DNA of 64,000 nt from Plotosus lineatus (GCA_024760905.1 CM045750.1:17842919-17906918), one strand, 5' to 3'; numbered from the stretch's first letter, positions 1 through 12,630 are shown. The notes: generated by a model from the letters alone, not told the origin. Translations and numbers: made by a program.

Positions 1-257
1 CCCAATGAGAAAGTAAATTTCTCTTCTCTAGGATTTGACCTTTTTTCAGTATCAGTTGCTTAAAACCTTTTTCTGTTGGTCTGAATTAGGTTTTTAAGAC
101 CCGTGATAATAAAAACCTTGAAAAAATAAATTTATATCTTGTTTGTAAAAATTGGATGCAGGCTGTATTGGAGTGTATCATTTGTCTGGATTAGGATTGC
201 GATTAAAATGACTGCGATAATGGAAAGAGGCTTTCCAAATCACTGACTCATGAAATA

Positions 258-1341
258 CAGTCAGCCCCCAAACTTGCCCCTGTTTACGAAATCCCCGGGT
301 TACGAAAGCCATTTTCCTGAGTTTCCGTCCCCTCGATACGAAATAACCCCCTCTTACGAAAAGAAATTCAAAATTCAAACTCAGCAATCAAGACCCGAGT
401 TGCTCTCTCATTCACTGACAAACAGTGTTAAGTTAAAACAACTTAATTCAGTAAATGTTTAATAAATGTGGGAACATTTGAGCTCATCTGAAATTTCGAT
501 CCCTCGAGGAATCAAATTGAAGTTGAGTTTGTCAAGCAGGGAATGCGCTTTGAATTCATGTCTTGTGGGCGTGGCACACGAGAGAGAAGGAATAACGCTT
601 TAGTTTTTAGTTTAGTTTTTAAGTTGTTTTAATTCAATAAATGGTCAAGCAGGGAATGCGCTTTGAATTCATGTCTTGTGGGCGTGGCCCGCAGCGTGCG
701 CGCGCGCACGAGAGAGAGAATAACGCTTTAGTTTTTAGTTTAGTTTTTTAAGTTGTTTTAATCCAGTCAATGGTGATGCAGGGCATGCGCTTTGAATTCA
801 CGTCTTGTGGGCATGGCCTGCAGCGCACGAGAGAGAGAAAGAAAGAGGGGGGGGGGTAACGCTTTAGTTTTTAAGTTGTTTAATTCAGTGGATGTTTGAT
901 AAATGTGGGCGCATTTGAGCTCATCTGGAATTCCGATCCCTCAAGGAATCAAATTAAAGTTGAGTTTGTCAAGCAGGGAATGCGCTTCGAGTTCCACGTC
1001 TTGTGGGTGTGGCCCGCAGCGCGCGCGAGAGAGAGACAGGTGTGTGTTAATAAAAAATGTTTAATAATGGTTTAATATATGTTAATAAAATGGTTTACTA
1101 TGTTAATAAAATGTTTAAATGGTTTAATAAATAATTTTCTTTTACTTTTAACACATATTTCATACAAAATTGGTGTACTTTTATCATTTTTAAAGGGTTT
1201 ATGGGGTTTATCCAGTCCAAAGCCTGGAGCCTCGGAACAAATTAAGCGTTTAACATGTAAGATGCGACCCCTACTTACGAAATCCCCACTATACGAAAAG
1301 GGCTCTGGAACGGATTAATTTCGTAAGCTGAGGGCTGACTG
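258..1341. mobile_element. Tigger-like nonautonomous DNA transposon with internal tandem repeats
   Basis: The ends CAGTCAGCCC and GGGCTGACTG are inverted and flanked by TA on both sides (256-257, 1342-1343). The inner ends share motifs such as TTACGAAATCCCC. Inside, a unit around AAGCAGGGAATGCGC is repeated four times (near 534, 646, 775 and 970), each followed by CTTGTGGG and a purine-rich run. A second block (AACATTTGAGCTCATCTG-like) occurs near 471 and 909. No transposase frame is seen. The element lies in prelid1 intron 1. Confidence 0.7.
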
Positions 1342-1343
1342 TA

Positions 1344-3018
1344 TGGAATCAAGCTGGTGAAGATCATATGAATTATCTATGAAAGGATCCTGTTAGTATA
1401 AGTGTATGGCAACCCACAAGGTGCATGCACTTATAAAAGGCCTTAAAAGTGATATTGTCAGTGTGTTTAAATTCTGCATGGAAAAAAAAAAATACATGGA
1501 TAGCCAGGAGACTGGCCTTTAAAAAATAAAAAAGGAATAAAACTGATATCTCATTTGTTATAGATTATATGCCACCAGTTAAAAGTTACTGCAAATGACT
1601 TCATGCAGATTAAGAAATTGTTGAGTACCTGGGTACATGCTTATGACTAGAGGAAATGTGGCACACACACTCTGTAGAGCCTAAGGAACATGCCTGAAAA
1701 TGATATTTAAGGGCTCACTGGTTACAGAAGCGAGTTTGGGACCTAAAAGCTGCTAATTCGATTTCTGAGGCTACACCTTCCCTTCCTCTACCTTCATGGC
1801 TGAAGTGTCTTTGAACAAGGTCGCTAACTGCTCTCCAGGTGCCCCACTGTGTGGTTTACCAAGTTACATGTGTCTTTGTTTACATTCGATGGGTTAAATG
1901 TAGAAGTAATAATTTCAGATGAACTTCAAACTTGTTGGATGAATAAAGTATATTTTAAAAAAAGGATCTATAGGGCTTTAAAAAGTGATGACCGTGTTAG
2001 GCTCCTGTTATTGTTTACTTTTCCAAAAAGTGCCTACATTCATGGACTGTGTCCAAATACATTTGCATGGTATTAATATACAAAAAAATAAGATACAGGA
2101 TCTCTGAGTACTGTACTTGGCGTGGATATACAGTAATAGTATTTGAAAATTACCTGGATGCTGTACTAAAGACACAATATGCTAAAGTAAATCTGTTGGG
2201 ATTTTACGCCCCGAGCCTAGTGGCTCATCAGAGCTAGAGCTTATCCTGGTTTCTGTAGCGTGAAGCGACTAGGAGTTCAACTCCTGGATGTCATGGTAAT
2301 CCATCACAGGTTACCTTTCCAGTATTTTTCCTGGTATCCATTTATACTGCTGGGTGGGCAGAGGCACATTTGTGGTTCAGACTTTGTCTTAGCACAGTGT
2401 GGTGGAAACAGGGATTCAAGACTTAAACCTCTTTATCATAAGCTCAGCACCCTATTTCACCACCCATCCCAATACATTTACTACAGTATCCCATAATTCA
2501 GCTGGTGCCTCTGATTCATCAATGAATAATTCCCCTGGGGAACTATTTTTAAATTGCCAAGTCCCAATGTCTGTATACAAGTTATATAAACAAAACACTT
2601 TATACACACCTGTATTGCAAAAACAGGTTATTTAATCAACACTAAATCTAATTTATTTACTATCTTATAGCATGTTGAGCCTAGTCCAAGCTGACACAAA
2701 TGTATGGTCCTTAGCTCGTGACATGTCAGTGCTACAAACATCCGGGTCAAAGTATGGTTAAGATGATAATGCAGTATGTCCAAAGTATGACCACACTACT
2801 CACTCTTAACCTAATAGAATGTCCAAAGGGGGTGGTCTTGTAAACTGTACTTTACCACAATAAATATTTGTTTTGAGCTTTGCGATGATGTCATAGGCAA
2901 AACATTAGTAATGAGGTTAAATGGCGTTTTATGGGATGATGTCATATTTCTTTTCATATCTAGTAGTAAATAGTTTAGTATTCCAGTCCCAAGTAATTGT
3001 CTTTCCTCTTTTCTGTAG
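1344..3018. other. Rest of prelid1 intron 1 in the window
   Basis: AT-rich, with no coding exon recognised. It contains a minus-oriented tRNA-derived SINE at about 2196-2480, listed separately. Confidence 0.5.
2196..2480 (-). repeat. SINE family C copy, degenerate
   Basis: It shares GTTTCTGTAGCGTGAAGC-type sequence, the CATTTATACTGCTGGGTG block and a degenerate tRNA-like end with the two copies at 30489-31078. It lies in prelid1 intron 1. Confidence 0.6.
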
Positions 3019-5656
3019 TAATCATGTGTTGACAGAAGACATCATCTTTCGGGAGGTGACTCCTGATAATCGGCTTATTTCCCGACGGCTCCTGACCAAA
3101 ACCAGCCGAGCACCACGATGGGCAGAAAAGTTCCTTCCCGGCCACATGGCACGCAAGGCGTACATCATCGAGGACTCTGTAGTGGATCCCCAGAAAAGGA
3201 CCATGCTCACATTCACCTGGAACATCAGCCATACACGTCTCATGGTGCGAGGATTTTTTTTTGTGTTGACTAGATGTTTTTTCTTGAGGTTGCAGATGTC
3301 ACTGGTGCAGGTTATAATTAATGGGTAATGAATGTGTGTTTGATTACTTCCTATACATTTGTCAGTGGTGATGTTTTAAAGAAGGAACTGGTAAATTTGC
3401 ATTATGGCTTTACTGTTGGTAAAGTCTGGACAGGTGGTTTGTGTAGTGCATTTTAAAGCTGTTTTATCTTTATCCTTAATTTGTTTTAAATGTCATATAT
3501 TGTATTATAACCATTTCAGATATTTTATTTTTCATTTTGGACATCAGTGAGGCATCGATGTACGATCCATAATCCAAAAAACCTCCACAGTTCTGCAAGA
3601 AGCTTCCTCACCTCCCCTGAAATAATGATTTTGAGATCATATGCTGGACAACCTGTTTGGCTTCCTCATCCCATTTACAGTCTTCGGCTCTCTATACCTA
3701 GTCTACAATTATTATTTCCCCTGAAAGCTCTTTACTCAATGTGCTGGAAGGCAGACCGAGATGGGTGGAGACATTGCTATGTGTGGAGTTAGACCAGCTA
3801 ATCAGAAGGCCCAGCACACTGTGACACAGGAGTTGTGCCCCCAAAAATCCTGTAGAAAACCTTGTTTTTATGGCCAGCTCAAACAGCCCAGATGGAAAAC
3901 ATGAATACAGTAAGCCCCTGCCCATTCGCGGTTCACTGTTTGCGGCCCCGCATACTTGCGGATTTTTCTCTCAAAGGCTTTTTTTTTTTTTTAATAATGT
4001 TCTTAAATTAGTGCAGTGCCTCTCAATTATTTTCTGTGGCACACCCTCTAAGAAGAAGAAAAGAAAAAAAAACATTTCACACGCCCCGCATGCGACTATA
4101 AATAATATTATTTGTCTATAAAATGATGAATACTCCGCTGGATATCATTGTATTTTTGTGAACATTAAACATAAAAAAAGCATTAAATAATTAAAAAAAA
4201 AACACTTAATTCTAGTACTGTATGGCAAAAAGAAGCATGTTCCCTAGGATCATATGCACGCCCCCCTGACATCACACTTCGCGCCCCACTATTTGAGAAG
4301 CACTGAATTAGCGTTAGCCCCGGCAAATAATACATATCCATCATCACAACATGACTGTACTGGCATGTGATTCGAATTTAGCCAATGGCTGAGAACTTGT
4401 CTTTCTCCCTCCTGCTGATTGGTTGCAGGTGATGTGTACGCCTCTTTTCTTTTTTTTTTCTTCTTTTTTTTTCTTTCTCCTTTGCGCACATGTTATCAGC
4501 ATGACTGCTTGAATGGCAAATTCAATGGTTTTTTTTTAATGTGTTTTGAATGATTATTTAAGCCCTGTGATGCCACTCAAATGCCCTGTATCTTCTCTAG
4601 CTTCTGGTAAGGAGCCTAAGCGCTTTATTTATTAATAAATTTCACAGTATAAAATTAAAATGGTTTTACTTAATCACTCCTACATTTTACTATATTATTA
4701 TTACTGTATTAATGAGCATGACTAACTATGGAATGCTTATAAATAAGCATATTTTAGCATATGTAATAGACATAAGGTTTTAAAACCGCGTCAATAATTC
4801 ACTGATTTTCGGGATCCTTGTTTAGGAGTGGAACATAACCCCTGCGAATAACGGGGGCTTTCTGTGCATGCAAACCTCATTATGTGATGCTCCGACATCA
4901 TCTAACACTGATTTGACACAAACAACATTTATGGTCAACAAAGTGGGGGGAAAAAATCTGCCTCCAATTTAATATAATTGAAATATCTGATAATTAGTCA
5001 GATGCAGTGGTAGTATGGTGGTAGAGTGCTGGCATACTGAAAACTAAAGAAATCAACAAAGATTTTCCTTGTCCTATTGCTCATGCTTGACTTGTATACA
5101 AACAACATACACCATAAGACAAAGTATCTGGACAAGCACCCATCAGACCCATATCAGGTTCTTCCCCAGACTTGTTTTCCTAAAACTATTTGTATGTTGT
5201 TTCTTCACTGTAACCAAAATACTGTTCCCACACTAGTTTTGGTATAGCAAGTTCCTGGGCACAAAACAAGTTCAGTGGTATTCCGAGCTTGGTAGAGGAA
5301 CTTGCGTATCCTGCAGAGCTTGATGTTGAGCCCTACTGAACAAGATTGGAATGACTCCAAAACTTGACTGGAAACCTGTATGCCGGTCTCCTTGCATCAG
5401 TATCTGATTTACCTGGTGTCTTGATGGCTGAATGAGCATAAATCCCCCACTGCCAGGTTTCAAAATAGAGTATATAGTCTTTCCAGAAGAAGGAGTGGGG
5501 AATGGAAGTTGCAGTGATTGGAGGGGTTTGTAGAATGGGGTGTATAGCAAGTGTGTATAATTGTCATGGTTATAGTGCCAGTGAGAAGTTTGGACTTGAC
5601 GACTCATTCATATCCTGGTACTGTAGATGTTTACATACTGTTGACCCCAGGTTTGT

Positions 5657-5706
<50 letters not shown>

Positions 5707-6542
5707 CCTTTATATACTTGAATAGTAACTCAACCTTCATAATGACCTTTGAACCCTGTTCAATTAAGCATTCGTGTATCATGGGACCTTTTTCAGGATT
5801 GGCTGTTTGTGTTTACTCATCAGCTTTCTGCCAGCTGACTCTAAACAAATCCAACTTTTTTCATTAGTCTGTAGAAGAGCGATGTGTTTACACAGACAGC
5901 CTACACAGCAGCCTAACAGAGGTTAAGAGAGAGGCGTGGATCTCCTCCAAGCTCTTCGGCTTTTCCAGAGCAGTTCAGGTCAGTAAGTTAAAGGTGTTGT
6001 ATGAAAACAAATCAGAGAGGTTTAAATAACACCGAGCCAGCAGTGGTTCTGATTTAGTGGCGTTAGCCTGTGAAGTTCACTGAAATAGCACGGCCTTCCC
6101 TGGTTGGGGATCAGTTGTGGCCTGTTGACAGCTGAGCAGCTGCCTGGTCTGGAGTTTAATGACTATGCTTAACTTCGAACGTCACATGGCAGCTGAAAAC
6201 ATTTTTCTTGTTTAAAAAATTCCCACTTTTCATTTCATTTATTTATTTATTTTAATTATAGGAATTCGGCCTTGCCCGGTTTAAAAGCAGTGTAGTAAAG
6301 ACCATGAAAGGATTTGAATACATTCTCGCCAAAATGCAAGGTAAGAAACTGTTGTCATGTGACTTAATTATTTAGGTTATAATTCTGTGTCCAGCTAAGT
6401 TAATCTTGCCCGTTGTGCAGGTGAAACTCCCACAAGGACGCTGGCAGAGACTGCAACAGAGAAGGCCCGGGAGACGGCACTCGCTGCTAAAGAGAAGGCT
6501 AAAGACCTGGCGTCTCAAGCACAGAAAAAACAATATGTATGA
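3019..6542 (+). CDS. prelid1: PRELI domain-containing protein 1 (5'-truncated by the window edge)
   Basis: Four coding exons: 3019-3244, 5868-5978, 6262-6340 and 6421-6542 (TGA at 6540-6542). All have AG acceptors and GT donors, and phases are consistent, giving 178 codons plus stop. The first exon starts in phase 2 on the motif NHVLTEDI, so the usual N-terminal exon of about 31 residues lies upstream of the window or was missed. Exon 2 carries the PRELI/MSF1 core (REVTPDNRLISRRLLTKT, then PRWAEKFLPG). Exons 3-4 carry EERCVY, REAWISSKLFG and EFGLARFKS. The C-terminus is an Ala/Lys/Glu-rich amphipathic LEA-like tail ending QYV. The family works with TRIAP1 in the mitochondrial intermembrane space, moving phosphatidic acid between membranes for cardiolipin synthesis, and protects against apoptosis. 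I cannot separate prelid1a from prelid1b. Confidence 0.94.
3908..4864. mobile_element. Tigger-like TIR element (CAGTAAGCCCC type)
   Basis: The left end CAGTAAGCCCCTGCCCATTC is preceded by TA. The right end CGAATAACGGGGGCTTTCTG is its inverted counterpart. A middle segment (about 4350-4600) is homologous to the element that starts at 63558. No open transposase is seen. It lies in prelid1 intron 2. Confidence 0.65.
5656..5704. repeat. (GT)n microsatellite
   Basis: About 24 GT units in prelid1 intron 2. It creates spurious Cys-Val or His-Thr frames. Confidence 0.95.
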
Positions 6543-6829
6543 TGTCAGGGCTTTAATGGGCCTGATTTCACCTCTTGTACCCATTTCTTCACTTATGCCT
6601 TTCAAAATGTTTAGCACTAAAGTAAATTTGACTAAGTTGTGGCCCATGTCGTCAGTATTTACATCCAGTAAAGTGTAGCTATGTTCAGACAGGAAACAAT
6701 AATTCGATTTTTTTCCCCGTCGAAGCAGAAAGTACACAAAATCTGATGCTTTCCAAAAGAATTCTATAAGCCACTCTTATCACAACACACACATACTGTC
6801 AAACAAAAGTTTGGCTCTTAAGTGCGACA

Positions 6830-7100
6830 ACAAGGCCTGTGACTCAACCAGGAGATTGCGGGTTTGAATTCAGGTTGACGTCTCAACCATCTGTGACCAT
6901 GAGTTCATGGGAGTTAAATGGTCAGTGCTTTCATAGGAAGAGGAAGCTCACCTGCCTGACATTCACAGCAATCACCAGCCAATCATACGTAAGGGGGTGG
7001 GTGGATAGCGATTTCCCACCTGGGGTGGTAGGCCGCCCTCGAATATGCCCTACAACAGTTTGTAAAGGCGTGGTTGGCCGTATTGTGTGTCATGGAGATG
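6830..7100 (+). repeat. Degenerate tRNA-derived SINE in the presumed prelid1 3' UTR
   Basis: A B-box-like segment (GCGGGTTTGAATTCAGG) is followed by a body containing ATGGTCAGTGCTTTCATAGG and AGAGGAAGCTCACC. No second copy of this family is in the window. Confidence 0.4.
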
Positions 7101-8057
7101 GGCGTGTGCATGGAGGGGTGCTGTTGATGGAAAGCTTGTATAACAACTGATAACTAGCGACCGTAGTATTAATAGCATACTGTGTGCATGGCAATGAATT
7201 CACATATGTGGATGTAATGTGTTACATGAATGTCAATACTACACCAATGAACCATAACATCAGCACCACCTGACTGGTCTGTAGCCATGCAGCCTCGTTC
7301 ACTGAAAGCTGTAGTATGCTGTGTTCTGACATATCTATCATAGCCAGCATTTCAGTTTCATCAATTCGTGATACAGTAGCCTGTCTGGGACCAGACCAGA
7401 CAAAGTAGCCTAATGCACTACTCATGTCATGTCTGATTATGGCATTTAGTAGGCACAGCTCAGATTTTTATTTTATTTATACAACTGAGCAGCGTAGGAT
7501 GAAGGGCATAACAGTTCACCTATCAGCGGCAGCCAGGTTGCGGTTTGATACCACAACCTTCTGAGCAGTGAGTCTATCACTGTCATGGCACTTTGTCCTT
7601 CCTTGGGCCACCATTGGGAGATACTTGGCACTGCATGACAGGAGACACCCTATAAGACCTGCCGTTTTGGAGATGAATAGACACAGTCTGGACTGTGACA
7701 AGATAATTTTCAATCATGAATGACTAGTTATTCACTTAAAATAGGTTGTCGCCACCTAGTGGATGGATGATGAATTAAGTATTGTGACAGAATGGTCGTC
7801 ATATTTTTTTTTTTTTTTTCAAAACTTTTTCAAGCCACAATGACATGGCAGTTGATTTGGCTTCGGGTAACCTGTGTTTTTTATCAAATGTTCTATTCAA
7901 ATGTAAACCTAGTTTGGGTGTGCTAAGTGTTTTGGTAATATGGACACTTGAGCTAGAAGTGGCATTTGAAAGAAATAAACCAGTTTTGTCCTGCTGTCTG
8001 AACATAGCCAACGTGCTTCTGCTACAGTCTTCTGTTTCCCTTTATTATTTTACAGGG

Positions 8058-8062
8058 TATTA

Positions 8063-8102
<40 letters not shown>

Positions 8103-8103
8103 T
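8058..8103. repeat. (ATT)n microsatellite
   Basis: About 15 TTA/ATT units in the presumed prelid1 3' UTR. Confidence 0.95.
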
Positions 8104-8438
8104 TACCCGTGATGAATCCTCCTCGTCCCCCAAATCTTGGTTTTGTTCTGTCCTTGGTGTTTAAACCGCCCCTTATTTTGTTTTGCTGTATATGATTTCA
8201 CTGCTTCAAATTGAAGTGATTTGTGTTGATTGGGTCCATATTTACAAAGCAGTCATTGCCTGGGTGTGCTGCATAACTTGAAAGAGACAAGATGGGGTTG
8301 CAGCGAATGGCAGTGTCTGTATTCATGCTTGAATTTTAGTGTTTAAAAAATGACTGGAAAACATCTTGAAATCTTAAAGTTTTAACTGTTATTGTTGATT
8401 CTGAAAAGCTCTTAATCAAATAGCATTTGCTTTCTATC

Positions 8439-8444
8439 AATAAA
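8439..8444 (+). promoter_or_regulatory. Candidate polyadenylation signal of prelid1
   Basis: An AATAAA hexamer lies 1.9 kb after the prelid1 stop. It is followed by T/GT-rich sequence. It is the best candidate for the end of the long 3' UTR, but earlier use cannot be excluded. Confidence 0.45.
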
Positions 8445-8859
8445 AGTTTTCTATCCTGTACACTGTGATTTGAAATTTTGTACTCCAGAGTTGTTTGTGT
8501 TGGGATTTCTGAAGCACCTTGTATTTTGTTTTACCTGTACTGTCTGTTATGTCGGTGGAGAACAGAATTGATGACATGGGTCATTGGATTGATGCACTTC
8601 TCTGATAACTAAATGTAGGGTGTTTAAATGTGAGATATGATTTGCTTTCCGTTCTTTTGGCCCATAAATAGTGTTAACCGTGTTAGATGGTGTCAGATTG
8701 TCAAATAGTGAGGTTGGTGTATTTTTCAGCTGCTTCCTCAAGGCAGTCTGAATTGGCCGGAAGGAAAGTTTGAAAATACAAATAGGAGCTAGAAAAATTC
8801 CTGAAGCAATTTTGAGATGTGACTGCAACTGCTGTTGGAGAATGTGAAAACTGCTGTGC

Positions 8860-9640
8860 TTAAGCCTAAAGCGACCGAGCTATTTCGGTGACTAATTTGA
8901 CCAAGTGGGGTCATTTGTGACCCCATTGACTTTATATAAGAATTTATTTCTATATAAATGATTGTTTTAGAGTTCTTCATATTTATATGTTTGTCCATAA
9001 TCTTAGGAAGTAATGTATGGAATTTTATATATTTCTACAAAAAGAAATCAGCCAAAAGCCACACCATGATAGAACAATATTACATTTATTTAGATAACCT
9101 TTGCATCAAAAATGAAAACAAATCATAAAAAGTAAAGTCACTTTGCATAAAATATGTATTACAATGTGGTAGGATCATTCGGATATGGTAATAGAAATAA
9201 TAATTATATGGCTGACCTATCTGAAAATCTGAAACATGTAACTGTCAAAATGAAGAACCATCAATACCATCTCAAGCTATAATCTCAAAAATCTCATAGA
9301 TCTTCCCGGAGTCATAAGTGAAATGACCCTACTAAGAATTTGTCAAGAAACTTTTTTCCGACTAAAATTAGAAAAATGCTATATATGTTAAGTATATCTC
9401 TGTATGTCTTCAATGATGAGATATCAATACTGTGAATATTGAGCATAAGTATCTGCATTTTATAAATATTATAATTCCATTGACTCCATCAGTGATGATG
9501 TAGAGTCCACCATTTAATATAATAATTTTTTTTTAATTATCCATGCATTTAAATTGGAGTCGAAATCATAAGGGCACGATCCACCTCCTACATTTAAATG
9601 AGAGTCAGTGCTCATTTCCAGATGCTGATTGAATCCCAAT
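8860..9640. repeat. AT-rich dispersed repeat, unclassified
   Basis: It contains the palindromic GGGTCATTTGTGACCCC block near 8906. A segment at about 9490-9620 is related in inverted orientation to about 13740-13880 (CATTTAAATG-rich, ATGTAGA(T/G)TC motifs). No coding capacity. It is probably a MITE-like family. Confidence 0.45.
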
Positions 9641-9820
9641 GATCAACTCCTGCATCATACAACCACACTCGCCCTTCCCACGAGAAGCCATCCTCAGCCC
9701 CATCAACACATTTTTATTTATTCATTCATTCTCCTAATCCTTCATGGGGATTCGATTTGAGGGGAAGTTGGTCGGTCTCAGTCAGCTAGAAATATCCTTT
9801 CTTTCAGTCTTTCTTCTCTA

Positions 9821-10738
9821 ATGTTTTCTGAACTTTTTGAAGTGGTCTCACCATGTGTCTCAGTCCCCCAGCCAGATGGCTCACTCAGATTCTGCACTGA
9901 CTATTGGACAGTGAATGCTCTGACAAAAACTGACTCATACCCTCATGCTGCCTCTAAAGGCAGTGGTGGCCTGGTGGTAAAGGGCGCTGGATCGCTGATC
10001 CTAAGCTGGGGGGGTTCAAGTCCCACTCTTTACAAAGTTGTCACTGTCCCCTCCAGTGCAGCTAACTGGGTTATCAAAGGCTGGCCATGTCTCTCACTGT
10101 CTATGGTGAGAGGTTCATGTAAAAGAACTATTGCTGACTTTCGACAAGAGTAGCTGCATAGCCATCAGCGTGTTTCTGCCCCTTACTAAAGGGTTGTGCA
10201 TCCAATGTAAAAATCTATGCCAAATCAAACATGCGAATCAGATGGTTCGCTGTGGCAACCCCTGAAAAAAAGGGAAAAAGCTAAAAGGAAAAGAAGACCA
10301 TCATGCTGCCTCTAGACTCAAGCTTGGCCACCGGTGAATGCTCAATTTTGCAAGGGTTTGAGGGTGATTGCACCACAGCCCCCTACACCACATTGACTTG
10401 AAGTTGGAGTTCGTATCAGGCTCCATGGTGGTCGCCGTCAAGCCACATCCAGTCTGCTTCTTCTCAAGGAAATTCAACACTCGCCAGAAAAACTACTCCA
10501 CCATTGAAAAGGAGACGCTCACCCCAATACTAGCTGTACAGCACTTCAAGGTGTACCGATCCTCATCCAACGAACCCATACAGGTGTACAAGGACCACAA
10601 CCCACTGATGTTCCCACACAAGATGAAGGGTAAGAACCAACGACTGCTAGCATGGAGTCTAGCCATCCAGGAATATGATGTGGAGATGACACACATGAAG
10701 GAAGCCGACAACACATGGGAAGATATACTCTCTCGTTA
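9821..10738 (+). pseudogene. Ty3-type LTR retrotransposon pol remnant (RT fragment plus RNase H fragment)
   Basis: About 9842-9956 encodes an RT-like block (PQPDGSLRFCTDYWTVNALT). At 10315-10738 an RNase H-like block follows (FFSRKFNTRQKNYSTIEKET, then YKDHNPLMF, ending ILSR). Most of RT between them is missing, and a SINE is inserted at the junction. No integrase region is seen before the putative LTR. The copy is clearly inactive. Confidence 0.85.
9957..10300 (+). mobile_element. SINE family A, full-length copy with RTE-type tail and target-site duplication
   Basis: The copy is flanked by perfect 14-bp direct repeats TCATGCTGCCTCTA at 9943-9956 and 10301-10314. The 5' head is tRNA-like (GGCCTGGTGGTAAAG as A-box, GGTTCAAGTCCCAC as B-box). 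The body contains GGTTATCAAAGGC and CTCACTGTCTATGGTGAGAG. The tail is ATTCGCTGTGGCGACCCC-like. It inserted into the Ty3-type pol remnant, so it is younger than that element. Confidence 0.9.
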
Positions 10739-10828
10739 GAAGCGGCTCCAAATCCTTCATTTGTTTCACATTATGTTGTCTTCCTGAAGGTTGTCAAGAC
10801 TTCTAACTTTCATTTTGTGGAGAGAGGT

Positions 10829-11093
10829 GTGACGAAGTGAACAGTCGCCATAGTGGTTGTGATGTCAGGTGGTTGTGACACCTGCGCCTACTGAGAGGGC
10901 CGTTTACTATGAAGTGTATGCTCACTGTGACACCACAAATAGTGTCCATGAGGGAGGAGAGCTCTGCACTTCCTCAGCTCTTTCTTTATGTGACAGACCT
11001 CATCGAACAGTAGACAACCTAGCTAGCCGTTGCTAACCTCTGTGCAATCTACCTGAATAAACTGCTACATTGAACGAGTTTGCCTCAGTTGCA
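10829..11093 (+). mobile_element. Putative 3' LTR of the Ty3-type element
   Basis: A purine run GGAGAGAGG ends directly before TGTGACGAAGTG, as expected for a polypurine tract abutting an LTR. AATAAA occurs near 11055 and the segment ends in a possible CA near 11092. No 5' LTR partner was found in the window, so the boundaries are uncertain. Confidence 0.5.
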
Positions 11094-11164
11094 TTACTCC
11101 AGCTGTCCACCCGTCAACCGCCAACCTTCGTAAATATGAACAAAAACATCAGACAACCACGTAA

Positions 11165-11477
11165 TCCTAATTAGGGTCATGGGGAGGCTAGTGCCCATCT
11201 CAGCTGACTCTGGCTGAGGGCAGAGTACACTCTGGACAGCTTGCCAGGCCATCCCAGGGTGGAAACACGCTGACGTCTGTGCAGCTACTCGTGTCAAAAG
11301 CCAGCAATGGTTCTTTTATAGTCTCTCACCATAGACAGTGAGAGACATGGCCGGCTTTTGATAACCCAGTTAACTGCACTAGGGGGACAGTAGTGACAAC
11401 CTGTTGAGAGTGGGGCTTCAACCCCCATCCTTAAGATCAGTGATCCAGCACCTTTACCATCAGGCCACCATGGCCCA
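11165..11477 (-). mobile_element. SINE family A copy with L2-type tail
   Basis: On the minus strand: a tRNA-like head near 11477, the body with TCTCACTGTCTATGGTGAGA, then a tail containing GCTGTCCAGAGTGTACTCTG and ending in CCCTAATTAGG sequence. Confidence 0.85.
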
Positions 11478-12048
11478 AAAAGTCAACATATACTGTACAT
11501 TATATTATTAATAATAATAGCTTTAGCTAATAATTTTGTAATAAGTTACACCATGCTGATTGAGAATGTTTGACTTTTATTTACTATTTATAGTTAATAA
11601 ATGCAAATCCAGTGATTTTTGGGAGCACCATGTCACATGGACAGGAAAAGTCACGTATATCATTGATCCCATTTTAAGTCTGGTGTTTATTTACCGATTT
11701 TGCTACACATATGCAAATTCTGTGGTTCATTGTGTGTTCACCTGTGCTCCGATTCATGTGGTTATTGGACGTGTGAAGACCTTAGCAGAGGCTCAGCGGG
11801 ACAAAAAATAATGAAGTTTTTCTCCAGTCAAAAAAATGAGCATGAAAAAGGTACTGTATACCTAAGTATATGAATTATTTCAAAAACTGTTCACCTTATG
11901 TACATATTTTGATATGATGTTATCTCCCAGGCATGTACTAAAGATTTTGATTCACAACTTAACTTGGACATGGAAAATTAATGTTTTAATTTGGGCAGTT
12001 GGAAAATATACCAGTTTCGAGATCAGGGCCATATGAGAAAAAATACTA

Positions 12049-12260
12049 GTGGCAGCACGTTAGCGTAGTGGTTAGCATGTCCCCCTCATAGCAAGAAGGA
12101 TCTGGGTTCAGGGCCTGGACTCACTAAGTACGCCCTGTCATGGGCTGGCAAGCTATTCAGAGTGTATATTGCCTTGGAACAGATCCGGTTGAGATAGACT
12201 TCAGCCTCCCCTTTACCCTAGTACAACTAACAATTTGGCAAATAAGATGAGGTAAGAGAG
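12049..12260 (+). repeat. Fish tRNA-derived SINE/L2-type copy
   Basis: The head is GGCAGCACGTTAGCGTAGTG, then GGATCTGGGTTCAGGGCC (B-box-like). The tail resembles the L2-type sequence of family A. Confidence 0.65.
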
Positions 12261-12459
12261 AAATACAAGGAGAGTTAGGTTTATTTATTTTTTGGCTGAT
12301 TTTTTTTACGTAGATTTATCAAAAAAATTCCAAAGGCTTCACAAACTTTCAGGTATTGCTGCACAAAAAAAAAATTTAAATAAAATGTCTAAAGACTGTA
12401 ACGGATGGAAGAAGCCCCTACTTTAAAAGACATCATAGACAACTCCAACGTTTGCAGGT

Positions 12460-12630
12460 GATCATCACTCATGTGAAGTAGTGTTCTGTGATTGGATGAG
12501 ATAGCTACTGAAGGTCAAGGACCTTGCTCAAGGGCCCAATATCAGTACTTTGGTGGTACTGGGGCTTGAATCCTCCATCTTTGGCTCAGTAACCCAGAGC
12601 CTTAACCACTGATCCACAAAGCTATAAGAA
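12460..12630 (-). repeat. Degenerate tRNA-derived SINE
   Basis: Minus-strand tRNA-like end (GGATTCAAGCCCCAGTACC region) with body AAGGACCTTGCTCAAGGGCC on the plus strand. Confidence 0.5.

Noticed and set aside
480..1040. CRISPR-like spaced repeats
   Set aside because: Repeat length and spacing are irregular, the units lie inside a TA-flanked transposon, and the sequence is a eukaryotic chromosome.
5502..5867. ORFs running through the GT repeat (also near 50085 and 52760)
   Set aside because: Dinucleotide repeats are open in several frames and produce artefactual Cys-Val or Thr-His runs.
9957..10030. tRNA gene candidates (several places with A- and B-box-like blocks)
   Set aside because: All lie at the 5' ends of repeated SINE units. 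The cloverleaf arms are degenerate and identical units recur across the window.
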